Shown in pieces: positions 1 to 8,900 of a stretch of 64,000 nucleotides of DNA. A program made the translations under genes and the position numbers. The stretch covers positions 33,439-97,438 of the forward strand of contig NZ_FOHZ01000014.1 of assembly GCF_900111555.1 (NCBI RefSeq). Direction: 5' to 3'. This stretch comes from Marinobacter segnicrescens. Its GTDB lineage: Bacteria; Pseudomonadota; Gammaproteobacteria; Pseudomonadales; Oleiphilaceae. Numbering within the stretch: the first letter of the stretch is position 1; each line of letters opens with the position of its first letter. Below the pieces are notes generated by a model. It searched no databases, was not told the DNA's origin, and saw nothing but the letters and a program-made list of their open reading frames with translations.

Positions 1-1
1 A

Positions 2-709
2 CCCGCCAACCTGCTGGTCCACCCCAGCGAGATTGATCGCAGGGAAACCCGCTCTGCCATGATGATCCTGCGGGACCAGCTGGGACAATGGGTGTGGCCG
101 GCACACCGCCTGGACCGCCCCACTTCCGGATTGCTGGTATTTGCCCTGGACCGGGACTGCGCCCGTGAACTGGCGATGGCCTTCCAGGAGCACCGGGTGC
201 GCAAGGAATACCTGGCGATCGTTCGTGGCCATCCGCCCCTGGGCGGCATTATCCGTCATGCCCTGACGGTGAAGGATGACATGGGTTCCCGCCGTAATAC
301 TGACGCCGAACCACAACCGGCACTGACCCTTTACCATCGCCTGGCCCATGCCACCGCGGACTGGGCTGCGGACAAACGCTATTCCACCAGCCGCTACGCC
401 CTGGTGCGCTGCCGCCCTGCCACTGGCCGTCGGCACCAGCTACGCCGCCACCTCAAGCACATCAGCCACCCCATTATCGGCGACAGCAGCTACGGCAAGG
501 GCCCCCATAACCGTGCGTTTGCAGAAGCGTTTGGCGAGAGCCGTCTCTATCTGCACGCCAGTGACCTTTGGTTGAACCACCCGGTAACCGGGGCACCTAT
601 TGCCCTCTCGGCCCCACCACCGGATGCATTCCTCAGGGTCGCCGGGGCATTCGGCTGGGGAGAGTCTGCTATGATCAGACACGGTCAGGCCCACGTCACC
701 AAGGAGTAA
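2..709 (+). CDS. truC: tRNA pseudouridine(65) synthase TruC, 5' end cut by the window
   Basis: RluA-family pseudouridine synthase; TruC modifies U65 of certain tRNAs. The reading frame is open from base 2 and gives the conserved stretch LLVHPSEIDR upstream of the first in-window ATG at 59, so the real start lies left of the window. The catalytic motif HRLDRPTSG, with the active Asp, follows about 20 residues after that ATG, and RCRPATGRRHQLRRHL is the usual second RluA-family block. About 235 residues are visible; the family is around 240-260, so only a short N-terminal piece is missing. The TruC call rather than another RluA paralogue rests on the LLVHxSEIDR and DQLGQ signatures. Its last codons contain the ribosome binding site AAGGAG of the following GST gene. 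Confidence 0.85.
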   Translation, partial: PANLLVHPSEIDRRETRSAMMILRDQLGQWVWPAHRLDRPTSGLLVFALDRDCARELAMAFQEHRVRKEYLAIVRGHPPLGGIIRHALTVKDDMGSRRNTDAEPQPALTLYHRLAHATADWAADKRYSTSRYALVRCRPATGRRHQLRRHLKHISHPIIGDSSYGKGPHNRAFAEAFGESRLYLHASDLWLNHPVTGAPIALSAPPPDAFLRVAGAFGWGESAMIRHGQAHVTKE

Positions 710-716
710 CCTGGAC

Positions 717-1457
717 ATGCCTCTGAAGCTCTACCAGTTTGCCATCTCCCACTATTCGGAAAAGGTCCGTTGGGCACTGGACTTCAAGGGCATCGGCTAT
801 GAACCGGAGTACCTGTTACCCGGCATGCACGGCAAGGTAATTCGTGGGCTGACCGGAGGAAAGGCCACGTCAGTGCCCGTACTCGTGGACAGTGGCAAGG
901 CCATCCAGGGTTCGGTCGAGATACTGGACCACCTCGACAGCGCATTTGCGGATAACGCCCTGCTTCCGGAAGCGCCTGATGAGCGGGCCTCGGCCCTGGC
1001 GTGGGAGAAACGGCTGGATGAAGAGGCCGGCCCGGCGGTTCGTACCTTTGCCTACCATCACCTGCTGCAGCGCCCGAAGGTAGTGGCGCCACTGTTGACG
1101 GCAAAAACGGCGTTCTGGAACCAGTACCTGCTGCGGCTGGGCTTCAGTCGCGTGGATGAAACCATGCGGGAGCTGATGAACATCAACGAGAAAACTGCCG
1201 CCCGGGCGCAGACCGTGATCGAAAGCCTGCTGGAAGAGATCAATGCTGTCTACCAGGAGGGCCGGTACCTGGCAGGCCCAGGTTTCAGCCGGGCGGATAT
1301 GACTGCCGGGGCCCTGTTTGCACCGCTGTTCATGCCATCGCAGTACCCTGTGCCCTGGCCAAGGCCCGGGCGGCTGCCGCCGGGACTGCGAGAATGGCAC
1401 CAGCAGAAGGGTTCCCTGCTGGAGCCCGTTGCCAATTGCTACCGGAAGCACCGCTGA
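717..1457 (+). CDS. Glutathione S-transferase family protein
   Basis: Soluble GST-fold protein of 246 residues. The N-terminal thioredoxin-like half shows the motif SHYSEKVRWALD (residues about 10-21), and the conserved cis-proline/glutathione-binding block TSVPVLVDSGKAIQGSVEIL lies around residues 45-64. The C-terminal half is all-helical and includes LAGPGFSRADMTAGALFAPL, the N-capping Asp region seen in GST C-domains. The start at 717 has AAGGAG ten bases upstream, overlapping the end of truC, so the two may be co-transcribed. The substrate cannot be read from the sequence. Family assignment is firm, subclass is not. Confidence 0.85.
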   Translation: MPLKLYQFAISHYSEKVRWALDFKGIGYEPEYLLPGMHGKVIRGLTGGKATSVPVLVDSGKAIQGSVEILDHLDSAFADNALLPEAPDERASALAWEKRLDEEAGPAVRTFAYHHLLQRPKVVAPLLTAKTAFWNQYLLRLGFSRVDETMRELMNINEKTAARAQTVIESLLEEINAVYQEGRYLAGPGFSRADMTAGALFAPLFMPSQYPVPWPRPGRLPPGLREWHQQKGSLLEPVANCYRKHR

Positions 1458-1497
1458 TACGGCAACGCCACTTTGGCATGGCCACACGGGAAGTGAG

Positions 1498-2436
1498 TCA
1501 GGGCTCGGGATGACGCTGGAGGAACCGATGCCACAACTGTGCGGATTTCTCCGGCACCTCCAGCATGGGCACATGGCCCACGCCTTCGAGCAGGACCACC
1601 GTGCTGTCCTCGATGCCTGCAGCAAACACCTCAGCGTTTTCCGGCGCCAGTACCCGGTCCCGCTTTCCCCACACGATCAGGGTGGGCGCTTCAATGGCTG
1701 GCAGGATACCGGAGAGGTCCAGCTGCTCCCCGGATGAAAGGATGGCATCGAAAATCTGGTCATTGACGGATTGCCGAGCCATGGCCTGCTCCTCCATGAC
1801 CGAAGTAATAGGCCAGGGCGCAAACGGTCGCTGCTCCATCACGAAATCCATCAGCTTGTCGAAATCACCAGGTTCACGAACCACCAGCGGGTTGTGCCCC
1901 TCTGCCAGGGCTTCGTCCAGTTCGGACGGATAGCGGGTAGAGCCGGCAGGATCAAACAGGGCTATGGTCCGCACACGATCCGGGTAGCGGCTGGCAACAT
2001 AGGCCGTGATACCGCCACCCATTGAGTTGCCAGCCATATCTACCTGCTCAATGCCAAGGCGGTCCAGCAGCCGGATAAGAGTGGCGGCCTGGGCCTCGAC
2101 CGTGTATGCGTCTGGGCCGGCGACGCTGCTATCGCCGTGGCCGGGCAAATCCGGGATCACCAGGTGGTAGTCATCGGGAAGGTGGGCCGCCATGCGCACC
2201 CAGTTGTCCTTGTTGGCTGCGAACCCATGGACCATTACCAGGGCCCTGGCGTCAGATGGCCCGCGCCGGCTGAGATAGGTTACGGAGAGTTCCCCCAGGG
2301 TAGCTTCCGCCAGTTGCAGACCAGCCTCTTCACGCTCCTCAGCGATCAGCCACTCGTAGAGATCATAACGGGAACATCCGGTCAGCAGCACTGCTCCCAG
2401 CAGTGCCGCCAGCCATGCCAGCCGGCTGCGTTTCAT
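1498..2436 (-). CDS. Alpha/beta-hydrolase lipoprotein (lipase/esterase)
   Basis: Predicted membrane-anchored serine hydrolase of 312 residues. The chosen ATG at 2436 opens directly on a lipoprotein signal (MKRSRLAWLAALLGAVLLTG followed by Cys21; lipobox LLTGC) and has a GAGG Shine-Dalgarno; a longer frame to 2478 adds residues that would bury the signal. The fold is clear: oxyanion motif HGF at 70-72, nucleophile elbow GNSMGG with Ser138, acid Asp260 in WGKRDRV, and His288 in GVGHVPM. It resembles Moraxella Lip3-type lipases, but substrate chain length cannot be judged. It is convergent with the GST gene, with only 40 bases between them. Confidence 0.85.
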   Translation of the reverse strand: MKRSRLAWLAALLGAVLLTGCSRYDLYEWLIAEEREEAGLQLAEATLGELSVTYLSRRGPSDARALVMVHGFAANKDNWVRMAAHLPDDYHLVIPDLPGHGDSSVAGPDAYTVEAQAATLIRLLDRLGIEQVDMAGNSMGGGITAYVASRYPDRVRTIALFDPAGSTRYPSELDEALAEGHNPLVVREPGDFDKLMDFVMEQRPFAPWPITSVMEEQAMARQSVNDQIFDAILSSGEQLDLSGILPAIEAPTLIVWGKRDRVLAPENAEVFAAGIEDSTVVLLEGVGHVPMLEVPEKSAQLWHRFLQRHPEP

Positions 2437-2516
2437 ACCATCCTCGTATTGTCCGGTCCGCCTGGCAAGCTGGCGCATTCCTGACCGGAAACCAGTCAGG
2501 GAATGTGTCAGCCCGG

Positions 2517-3158
2517 TCAGCGGGTGCCGTAGACCACCATGGTCTTGCCCTTGACCTGAACCAGGCCCTGCTCTTCCAGGGTTTTGAGTACCCTTCCCAC
2601 CATCTCACGGGAGCAGCCAACAATACGACCAATTTCCTGACGGGTAATCTTGATCTGCATACCGTCAGGATGGGTCATGGCGTCGGGCTCCTTACAGAGG
2701 TCAAGCAGGGTCCGCGCCACCCGGCCTGTGACATCCAGGAAAGCCAGGTCGCCCACCTTGCGGGTGGTCTGACGCAGCCGGGTCGCCATCTGCTCGCCAA
2801 TAAAGTAAAGCACACGGGGATCCTGCTGGGCGATTTCCCGGAACTTGGTGTAGCTGATTTCCGCCACTTCGCATTCCGTCTTGGCCTTCACCCAGGCGCT
2901 GCGGGAATCCATATTGTCGAACAGCCCCATCTCCCCGAAGAAATCCCCGGAGTTCAGGTAGGCCATGATCATTTCGCGACCGTCTTCATCTTCTATGATG
3001 ACGGTTACAGAGCCTTTAACGATGAAAAAGAGGGAGTCGCTCTTGTCACCAGCGTAGATAATGGTGCTCTTGGCCGGATAGCGACGGCGATGGCACTGGG
3101 ACAGGAAATAGTCCAGGTGCTTGGTTTTCTGCTCAACAGGCCGGACGATGGTAGCCAT
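2517..3158 (-). CDS. vfr: cAMP receptor protein Vfr (Crp/Fnr family)
   Basis: Global transcription factor of the CRP family, 213 residues, very close to Pseudomonas Vfr along its length (for example [31 protein letters not shown] and [20 protein letters not shown]). The N-terminal half is the cyclic-nucleotide-binding barrel with the phosphate cassette FGEMGLF and RSAW; the C-terminal winged helix holds [20 protein letters not shown] as recognition helix. In Pseudomonas it controls virulence, twitching and quorum sensing with cAMP; here only the family role can be inferred. It is divergent from an osmC-family gene, the same arrangement seen in Pseudomonas. Confidence 0.92.
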   Translation of the reverse strand: MATIVRPVEQKTKHLDYFLSQCHRRRYPAKSTIIYAGDKSDSLFFIVKGSVTVIIEDEDGREMIMAYLNSGDFFGEMGLFDNMDSRSAWVKAKTECEVAEISYTKFREIAQQDPRVLYFIGEQMATRLRQTTRKVGDLAFLDVTGRVARTLLDLCKEPDAMTHPDGMQIKITRQEIGRIVGCSREMVGRVLKTLEEQGLVQVKGKTMVVYGTR

Positions 3159-3274
3159 GGTAAGTGTCGTGCCTCCTCAAGTGTCGCCGTCCGTGGACGT
3201 TTGTCGTTTATGAAGCCGCTCTCCTGCGACTGTTTTTTTTGTGCACGGGGGAACCTCCGTGGAGGGTACTCCGC

Positions 3275-3289
3275 CCAAATCCGATTTGG
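3275..3289. promoter_or_regulatory. 15-bp palindrome in the vfr/osmC divergent region
   Basis: CCAAATC-C-GATTTGG is a perfect 7-bp inverted repeat around one central base, roughly midway between the divergent vfr and osmC-family starts. A TATAAA hexamer on the minus strand (3298-3303) would place a vfr transcript start inside the palindrome, though no good -35 is visible for it. It does not match the TGTGA-N6-TCACA CRP consensus. The operator role is inference. Confidence 0.3.
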
Positions 3290-3447
3290 TATGTCGCTTT
3301 TATAGACGAAACAGTACTACGACTCATGATGGTAAGCCGGAGTCACAAACTCGTCCATAACGCACTTCTCAATAGCGAACCATTTCACAGGTTTTTGTGG
3401 CTTTGTGCTAGCATTTCGGGCCAGATTCAGACCAAAGGATAGATTCC

Positions 3448-3867
3448 ATGAAAGCAACCATCGACTGGACCGGTAATGCCGGCTTCAAGGCAACCAGTGG
3501 CACCGGCCATGAAATCCAGATGGACGGTCCGCCGGACCATGGCGGCGAGAACCTGGGACCACGCCCCATGGAGATGCTGCTGATGGGCCTCGGCGGATGC
3601 TCCTCCTTTGATGTAATGAGCATACTGCAGAAGAGTCGCCAGGACGTCACCGCCTGTCAAGCCGAGCTGGAAGCGGAGCGGGCCGATGCGGTACCGGCCG
3701 TATTCACCAAGATCCACCTGCATTTTGTGGTCACCGGCAACAACCTCAAGGAAAACATGGTGAAACGGGCGGTCAGCCTGTCAGCGGAAAAGTATTGCTC
3801 CGCCTCCATCATGCTGGAAAAGGCGGGGGTCGAGATCACTCACAGCTACGAGCTCCGGGCCAACTGA
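3448..3867 (+). CDS. OsmC family protein (YhfA-like)
   Basis: OsmC/Ohr-fold protein of 139 residues; such proteins are small dimeric thiol peroxidases or related proteins. Visible features are the N-terminal strand block MKATIDWTGNAGF, the PMEMLLMGLGGCSSFDVMSIL helix carrying the first conserved Cys, and KYCSASIMLEKAG carrying the second conserved Cys near residue 116. The spacing of the two Cys and the length fit the YhfA subgroup rather than Ohr. Start is supported by AAAGGA eight bases upstream. It is transcribed away from vfr, an arrangement conserved in pseudomonads. Confidence 0.85.
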   Translation: MKATIDWTGNAGFKATSGTGHEIQMDGPPDHGGENLGPRPMEMLLMGLGGCSSFDVMSILQKSRQDVTACQAELEAERADAVPAVFTKIHLHFVVTGNNLKENMVKRAVSLSAEKYCSASIMLEKAGVEITHSYELRAN

Positions 3868-4124
3868 GACTACAGGCCAGCCTGGCCCGCTGTCTTCGCC
3901 TCAATGCCCCGGATTCCTGTGATCTGACACGGCCGGACGCGATGCTAAAATGTGGTTCGAAAGGCTATTCAACCGCATAGGTGGTGTGCATAATACGCAC
4001 CCTTCTCCGCCGGTCTGCGCACATAAAATGGTCAGTTATCGGTGGCGGCCTCTGCAGACCGGACCATCCGTGATCGATGGACGAGTCTGTACCTATACAT
4101 CTCCATTTTCCGGAGGGGCTGAAC

Positions 4125-4916
4125 ATGGAATCCAAACTCCAGCTGCACGGGTTCAACAACCTGACCAAATCCCTGAGCTTCAACATCTACGATATCTGTT
4201 ATGCGCAGACCGAAGAGCAGCGTGAAGCCTATATCGATTACATCGACGAGATGTACAACGCCGAGCGCCTGACCCAGATCCTCACCGACGTAGTGAAGAT
4301 CATCGGCGCCAATATCCTCAATATCGCCCGCCAGGACTACGAGCCCCACGGCGCCTCGGTCACCATGCTGATCGCCGAACACGAGCTGACCGGCGGTGAG
4401 CCGGACAACGAGGAATCACCAGGTCCCCTGCCCGATACCATCGTGGCACACCTGGACAAGAGCCATGTGACCGTTCATACCTATCCGGAGAGCCACCCCC
4501 ATGAGGGCATCAGCACGTTCCGGGCGGATATTGATGTTTCCACCTGCGGCCTGATCTCGCCGCTGAAGGTGCTCAACTACCTGATCCACAGCTTTGATTC
4601 GGATGTGGTCACGGTGGACTACCGGGTACGGGGCTTTACCCGTGACGTTGATGGCACCAAGCACTATATCGACCATGACATCAACTCGATCCAGAACTAC
4701 CTGACCGAGGATACCCAGAACGCGTACCAGATGATCGACGTCAATGTGTACCAGGAAAACCTTTTCCACACCAAGATGATGCTCAAGAACTTCGACCTGG
4801 ATAACTACGTGTTCGGCGTCAATGCCAGGGACCTGGGAGCCGAAGAAGCCGCCTCCATCGAGGAGCGCCTCAAGCGGGAAATGCTGGAAATCTTTTACTC
4901 CCGCAACGTCCAGTAA
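4125..4916 (+). CDS. speD: S-adenosylmethionine decarboxylase proenzyme
   Basis: Pyruvoyl-dependent AdoMet decarboxylase, supplying decarboxylated SAM for spermidine synthesis. The protein is 263 residues (E. coli 264) and close to the E. coli enzyme throughout: [20 protein letters not shown] at the N-terminus and the cleavage motif [18 protein letters not shown], where self-processing at Lys112-Ser113 makes the pyruvoyl group. The ATG at 4125 is chosen over a longer frame from 4077 because it has CGGAGGGG upstream and matches the family start. No speE lies beside it. A strong hairpin terminator follows. Confidence 0.95.
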   Translation: MESKLQLHGFNNLTKSLSFNIYDICYAQTEEQREAYIDYIDEMYNAERLTQILTDVVKIIGANILNIARQDYEPHGASVTMLIAEHELTGGEPDNEESPGPLPDTIVAHLDKSHVTVHTYPESHPHEGISTFRADIDVSTCGLISPLKVLNYLIHSFDSDVVTVDYRVRGFTRDVDGTKHYIDHDINSIQNYLTEDTQNAYQMIDVNVYQENLFHTKMMLKNFDLDNYVFGVNARDLGAEEAASIEERLKREMLEIFYSRNVQ

Positions 4917-4943
4917 ATCATCACTGACTGATCACCCGTTCCC

Positions 4944-4982
4944 GGCCTTCTGGCATCCATTACTTGCCAGGAGGCCTTGTTC
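4944..4982 (+). terminator. Hairpin terminator after speD
   Basis: GGCCTTCTGGCA and TGCCAGGAGGCC form a 12-bp stem (one G-T wobble) around a 9-base loop at 4944-4976, followed by TTGTT. A smaller hairpin, GTTCAG-N5-CTGAAC (4979-4995), follows directly. The T-tract is short, so termination may be moderate. Confidence 0.6.
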
Positions 4983-5078
4983 AGTTTTCCTGAACACCGG
5001 GGCCGGAATTTTCCGGTTTTATCCTACCCCTGATCGTTCTCTAATGATGGCAACGAAGACTGTTGAACGGAGGCCATC

Positions 5079-5924
5079 ATGACCGAACGTACTATCAAAC
5101 GCGTTATCCCCGCCCTGGAAACCTCGGACGGTGCCGGAGTGCGTATCCGCCGCTCTCTCGGGCAGACCCAACTGGTGCGAATGGACCCATTCCTGATGCT
5201 TGACGAGTTCGGCTCAGACCAGCCACAGGATTATATTGCCGGCTTCCCCGCCCATCCTCACCGGGGGTTCGAGACGGTCACCTATATGATTGAGGGCCAT
5301 ATGCTCCATGAAGACCACCTGGGCAACCGCGGCAATCTGCGCAACGGTGGCGTCCAGTGGATGACGGCTGGCCGGGGCATCGTGCATTCTGAAATGCCGC
5401 AACAGGAAGAGGGCATGATGCGGGGCTTCCAGCTCTGGCTGAACCTGCCCGCGGCAGAAAAAATGAAAGCGGCCGGCTACCGGGATATCCAGCCAGAAGA
5501 CATCCCCCGCATCGCACTGGACGGGGGCGAAGTCCGCCTGATCGCCGGCGAACTTTGCCTGGACGGCCAACTGCGGCAGGGAGCTGTCAGCGGAGGCTCC
5601 ACCGAGCCTCTCTACGCTGACCTGCACCTCGGGGCTGGCGGCACCCTTGCCTTGCCGGTGGCGGCACACCTCAATGCCATGGTGTACCTTTACGAAGGCA
5701 GCGCCAGCATTTGTGGGCAGGAGCTGACCCGGTCAGCTGCAACGCTACTGGAGACGGGAGACCGGTTGGTGGTTGAGGCCGGCCCGCAGGGTGCACAGTT
5801 GCTCCTGATCGGAGGCCGCCCCATTGGCGAACCCGTGGTGCAGTATGGCCCGTTCGTGATGAACAGCCGCGAGGAAATCGAACAAACCCTGCGGGACTAC
5901 CAGAGCGGCCGGCTGACCGCCTGA
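5079..5924 (+). CDS. Pirin family protein
   Basis: Bicupin of the pirin family, 281 residues. The metal-binding cupin motifs are readable in the N-terminal half: FPAHPHRGFETVTYMIEG and HEDHLGNRGNLRNGGVQWM, then AGRGIVHSEMPQ, giving the usual His/His/His/Glu set. The C-terminal cupin holds NAMVYLYEGSA and the closing block PIGEPVVQYGPFVMNSREEI typical of pirins. Some bacterial pirins have quercetinase activity or bind partner enzymes; no specific function is supported here. ATG at 5079 follows CGGAGG. It stands alone and converges on the large c-di-GMP-type gene. Confidence 0.9.
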   Translation: MTERTIKRVIPALETSDGAGVRIRRSLGQTQLVRMDPFLMLDEFGSDQPQDYIAGFPAHPHRGFETVTYMIEGHMLHEDHLGNRGNLRNGGVQWMTAGRGIVHSEMPQQEEGMMRGFQLWLNLPAAEKMKAAGYRDIQPEDIPRIALDGGEVRLIAGELCLDGQLRQGAVSGGSTEPLYADLHLGAGGTLALPVAAHLNAMVYLYEGSASICGQELTRSAATLLETGDRLVVEAGPQGAQLLLIGGRPIGEPVVQYGPFVMNSREEIEQTLRDYQSGRLTA

Positions 5925-5928
5925 CAGG

Positions 5929-5986
5929 AAGCCCGGGCTGGAGGAGGGTCAGACAGTCCCCAGGCGCTCCAGCAGCCCGGGCTTTT
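5929..5986 (+). terminator. Probable terminator of the pirin gene, extending into the facing gene's 3' end
   Basis: AAGCCCGGG-CTGGAG (5929-5943) pairs with CTCCAG-(CAG)-CCCGGGCTT (5967-5984), a long stem with a three-base bulge, followed by TTTT. It overlaps the last codons of the minus-strand gene ending at 5949. Its long loop lowers confidence. Confidence 0.45.
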
Positions 5987-8900
5987 CGATGACATAGCCC
6001 TGGCCATAATCCACACCCAGCTTGCGCAGCATGTCCAGGGATTCCCGGCTTTCAATGTGGGTAGCGATAACTTCCCGGTTCAGGTAATGGGCCATTTCCA
6101 CCATGGAGCGGACCATGGCCTGGTCGGTTTCGCTGTCGGCAATCTGGCCGGCAAACGCGCCGTCGAGCTTGATCATGTCCACCGGCAGACTGCGCATATA
6201 CTGATAGGACGTAGGGCCTGCGCCAAAGTTGCCCAGACAGAACCGGCAACCGAGCTCCTGCATCTCGCCGATGAACTCCGCCACCGAATGCACATCCCGG
6301 ATGGCAGCGACCTCGGTAATCTCGAACCACAACCGCTCGATGGGCGCATCGGCTTCGCTGAGCTTGCTGTAGATAAATTCCAGCAAACCCTCGTCGTTGA
6401 GGGAATAGCCTGACAGGTTAATGCAGTAACCCGGCTGACGCTCACCTCCGCTGCCCCCCTGGCGGCCACTCCGGGTCCGTAACCAGTCAAGCATGTAACC
6501 CACCACCCAGCGATCCACGAACTGCATGCGGTTGTAGCGCTCGGCCATACGCACAAAGTCTGCAGCGGTAATCAGCTCGCCCTGGTCATCGTACATGCTG
6601 ATCAGCACTTCATACTGGGTGGTCAGGCGGGTTTCCTTGTGCAGCGGGATGATTTTCTGACATCTCAGCAGCATCCGCTCTTCGTCGAGGTCTCCCAGGC
6701 TGGCTACCTTGGCCGCAATCTGCTCCTGCTTTTCAAAGTTTTCCGGTTCGAGCTGGTAGACTTCGTATTTTCCGGATCCACGGGTCTTGGCCAGCTTGCA
6801 GGCCTCTTCGGTAGCCCGCAACCAGCGTCCGGCGGTGGTCAGCACCGGCAACTGGGGCGCCAGGCCGGCGCTGGCCGACAGTCGGTATTGGCGCCCCTGC
6901 CAGCTTAGCTCAAGATTCTCGATGGCATGGATGATACCCGACACCATGGGGCCGGCTTCTTCCGATGGTAGCAGGAAGCCAAATTCGTCCCCATCCAGCC
7001 TTGCCAGCGGCATACCGTCCACTACCTGGTCCCGAAGAATGCCAGCCACTTGCCGAAGGGCCTCGTCACCGGCCGCGAGGCCGGCAGTATCGTTGAGAAG
7101 CCGGAACTGACGCAGATCCAGCCGTACCAGGGTTCGCTCGTCCTCATGGCGGCTCAGCTGCTGCTCCAGCACCCGTTCAAACTCGCGGCGCTCCAGCAGT
7201 CCGGTCAGCTCGTCATGGGTGGATGCCCACGACAGCTGGTCGTAGACCTTGCGTACCATCCGGTCGATGCTCTCATCCACCAGCGGCCGCTCATACTGAC
7301 TGTCAGGAACAATCAGCCCTTTCTGCATGCGCTCTGCCAGGTCGGCCAGTTCCAGCTCCACCACCCGCATGCCCTGGTGGTTAACAAACACGAACCGGTT
7401 GAAACCCCGGGCAATCCATACCAGGCGGATGTACTGGACCTGGTCGGCATTGGTCTGATCTTTAAGCCAGTCACCGGTACGCAACTTCTGGGCCCGGGCA
7501 ATCCAGCGTTGAAGACGCTTCTGCAGGCGGTCCTGCTGTTTGCGATCCGGGTCCTCCCCGGGTTCGGTAACGGGCATGGAGACCCGCTCCACCGGTGTAT
7601 CCGGCGAGCGTACCAGGAACTGCTTGAGCTCTTCCCGCACCTGGGTCGCCGGCAGGTGGTTACTGGAGATAGAGCCCAGGCCTTCCTGGATCAGTCGCAG
7701 CAACTCCGACAGGTTGATGTTCATCTCCGGGTCGTCGGCAAAGGCCATCAGCGTGTCAACCACGGACAGATAGTCCTGCCACAGCTGACTGTCCGGCCCC
7801 TGGCGAATCCAGGTCAGCGATAACAGATCCCGCCAACCGGCATTCAGCAGACTGACCACCGCCCGGGGCACCTCACGGCCACCCAGCCGCTTATCCAGTG
7901 CCCGGCTGACAGCTGCCTTGGAATCACTGACTTTCTGGGCGCCTTCGGCAGCGGCGGTGACCCGTTCCACATTGCGGCGATAAATCAGGTTCTGCCGGTC
8001 TATCAGCGTATCGAGCTCGCCCATGGCCCCCTCAAAGACCCGGGTATCCTGCTCGAATTCGGCCGCGATGCGACCAACAAGGTCGTCTACCCGGCGCTGT
8101 ACCGCCGGGTTGGTACGGCCACCACGCATCCCCAGTTGTGCCAGTCGATTCATCACTCCCCGAACCGGACTTTCGATATCGTCAAAGAAGTCAGGATCCC
8201 GCAGCACCACCTTGAGCACAGGAACCTCGAGCTGACGCATCTGCTCGCGGGTATGGTCCGTCAGCCTGGGGCTCTCCACCACGCTACGAAAGAACCGGTC
8301 CACCACATCCAGGGCGGTCTGCTGTTCCTCGTCCAGGGCATGGTCGCCAGAGCTTTTGACCTGTTCGATCACACGCTCCTTGAGAGGCGCTGCATGCTCT
8401 TGAGGCTTCGCCGCTTTCTGCAGGGTATGGAGCTGGGACTGGAATTCGCCCTGGGACAGCGGGCGGGCATTTTCGGCGAACGGGGCCGGCGTGTCTCCGG
8501 CCTCCCGCCCGGCCTTGAGCGTTCCAATGAGGTTACGAACCGTGGCAAACGCCGAACGGGCCAGCGTCATCTGTTCCTGGAAACCCTGGCTGCGAGTTCC
8601 TGTCAGGGGTGCCAGGGCCGGCTGCGCAGACTTCCCCCCCGACGACGCGGGCGCATCCTCGGGCTGACCACTGACCGCCTCCGGGACAGGCTCTGGTCGA
8701 GGTGCCGGTTTCGGGGCCTCGCTGCGGGGTCTGCGCTCACTGAGATACCGGCTAAGGTCCAGATCCGGCAGGATGCCGTGGCGAACCAGGATCTGGTTGA
8801 GTTCTTCGTAAAGCGGACCGATTTTCTGCAGGACCAGGGTTTCAAAGGTTTTCAGGCAGATTTTTTCCACCGCCCGGCTGGTACGCAGACTTTCCAGCCC

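Noticed and set aside
3384..3404. TTCACA and TTTGTGG near the osmC-family start as a CRP site
   Set aside because: The half-sites are in the reverse order of the TGTGA-N6-TCACA consensus.
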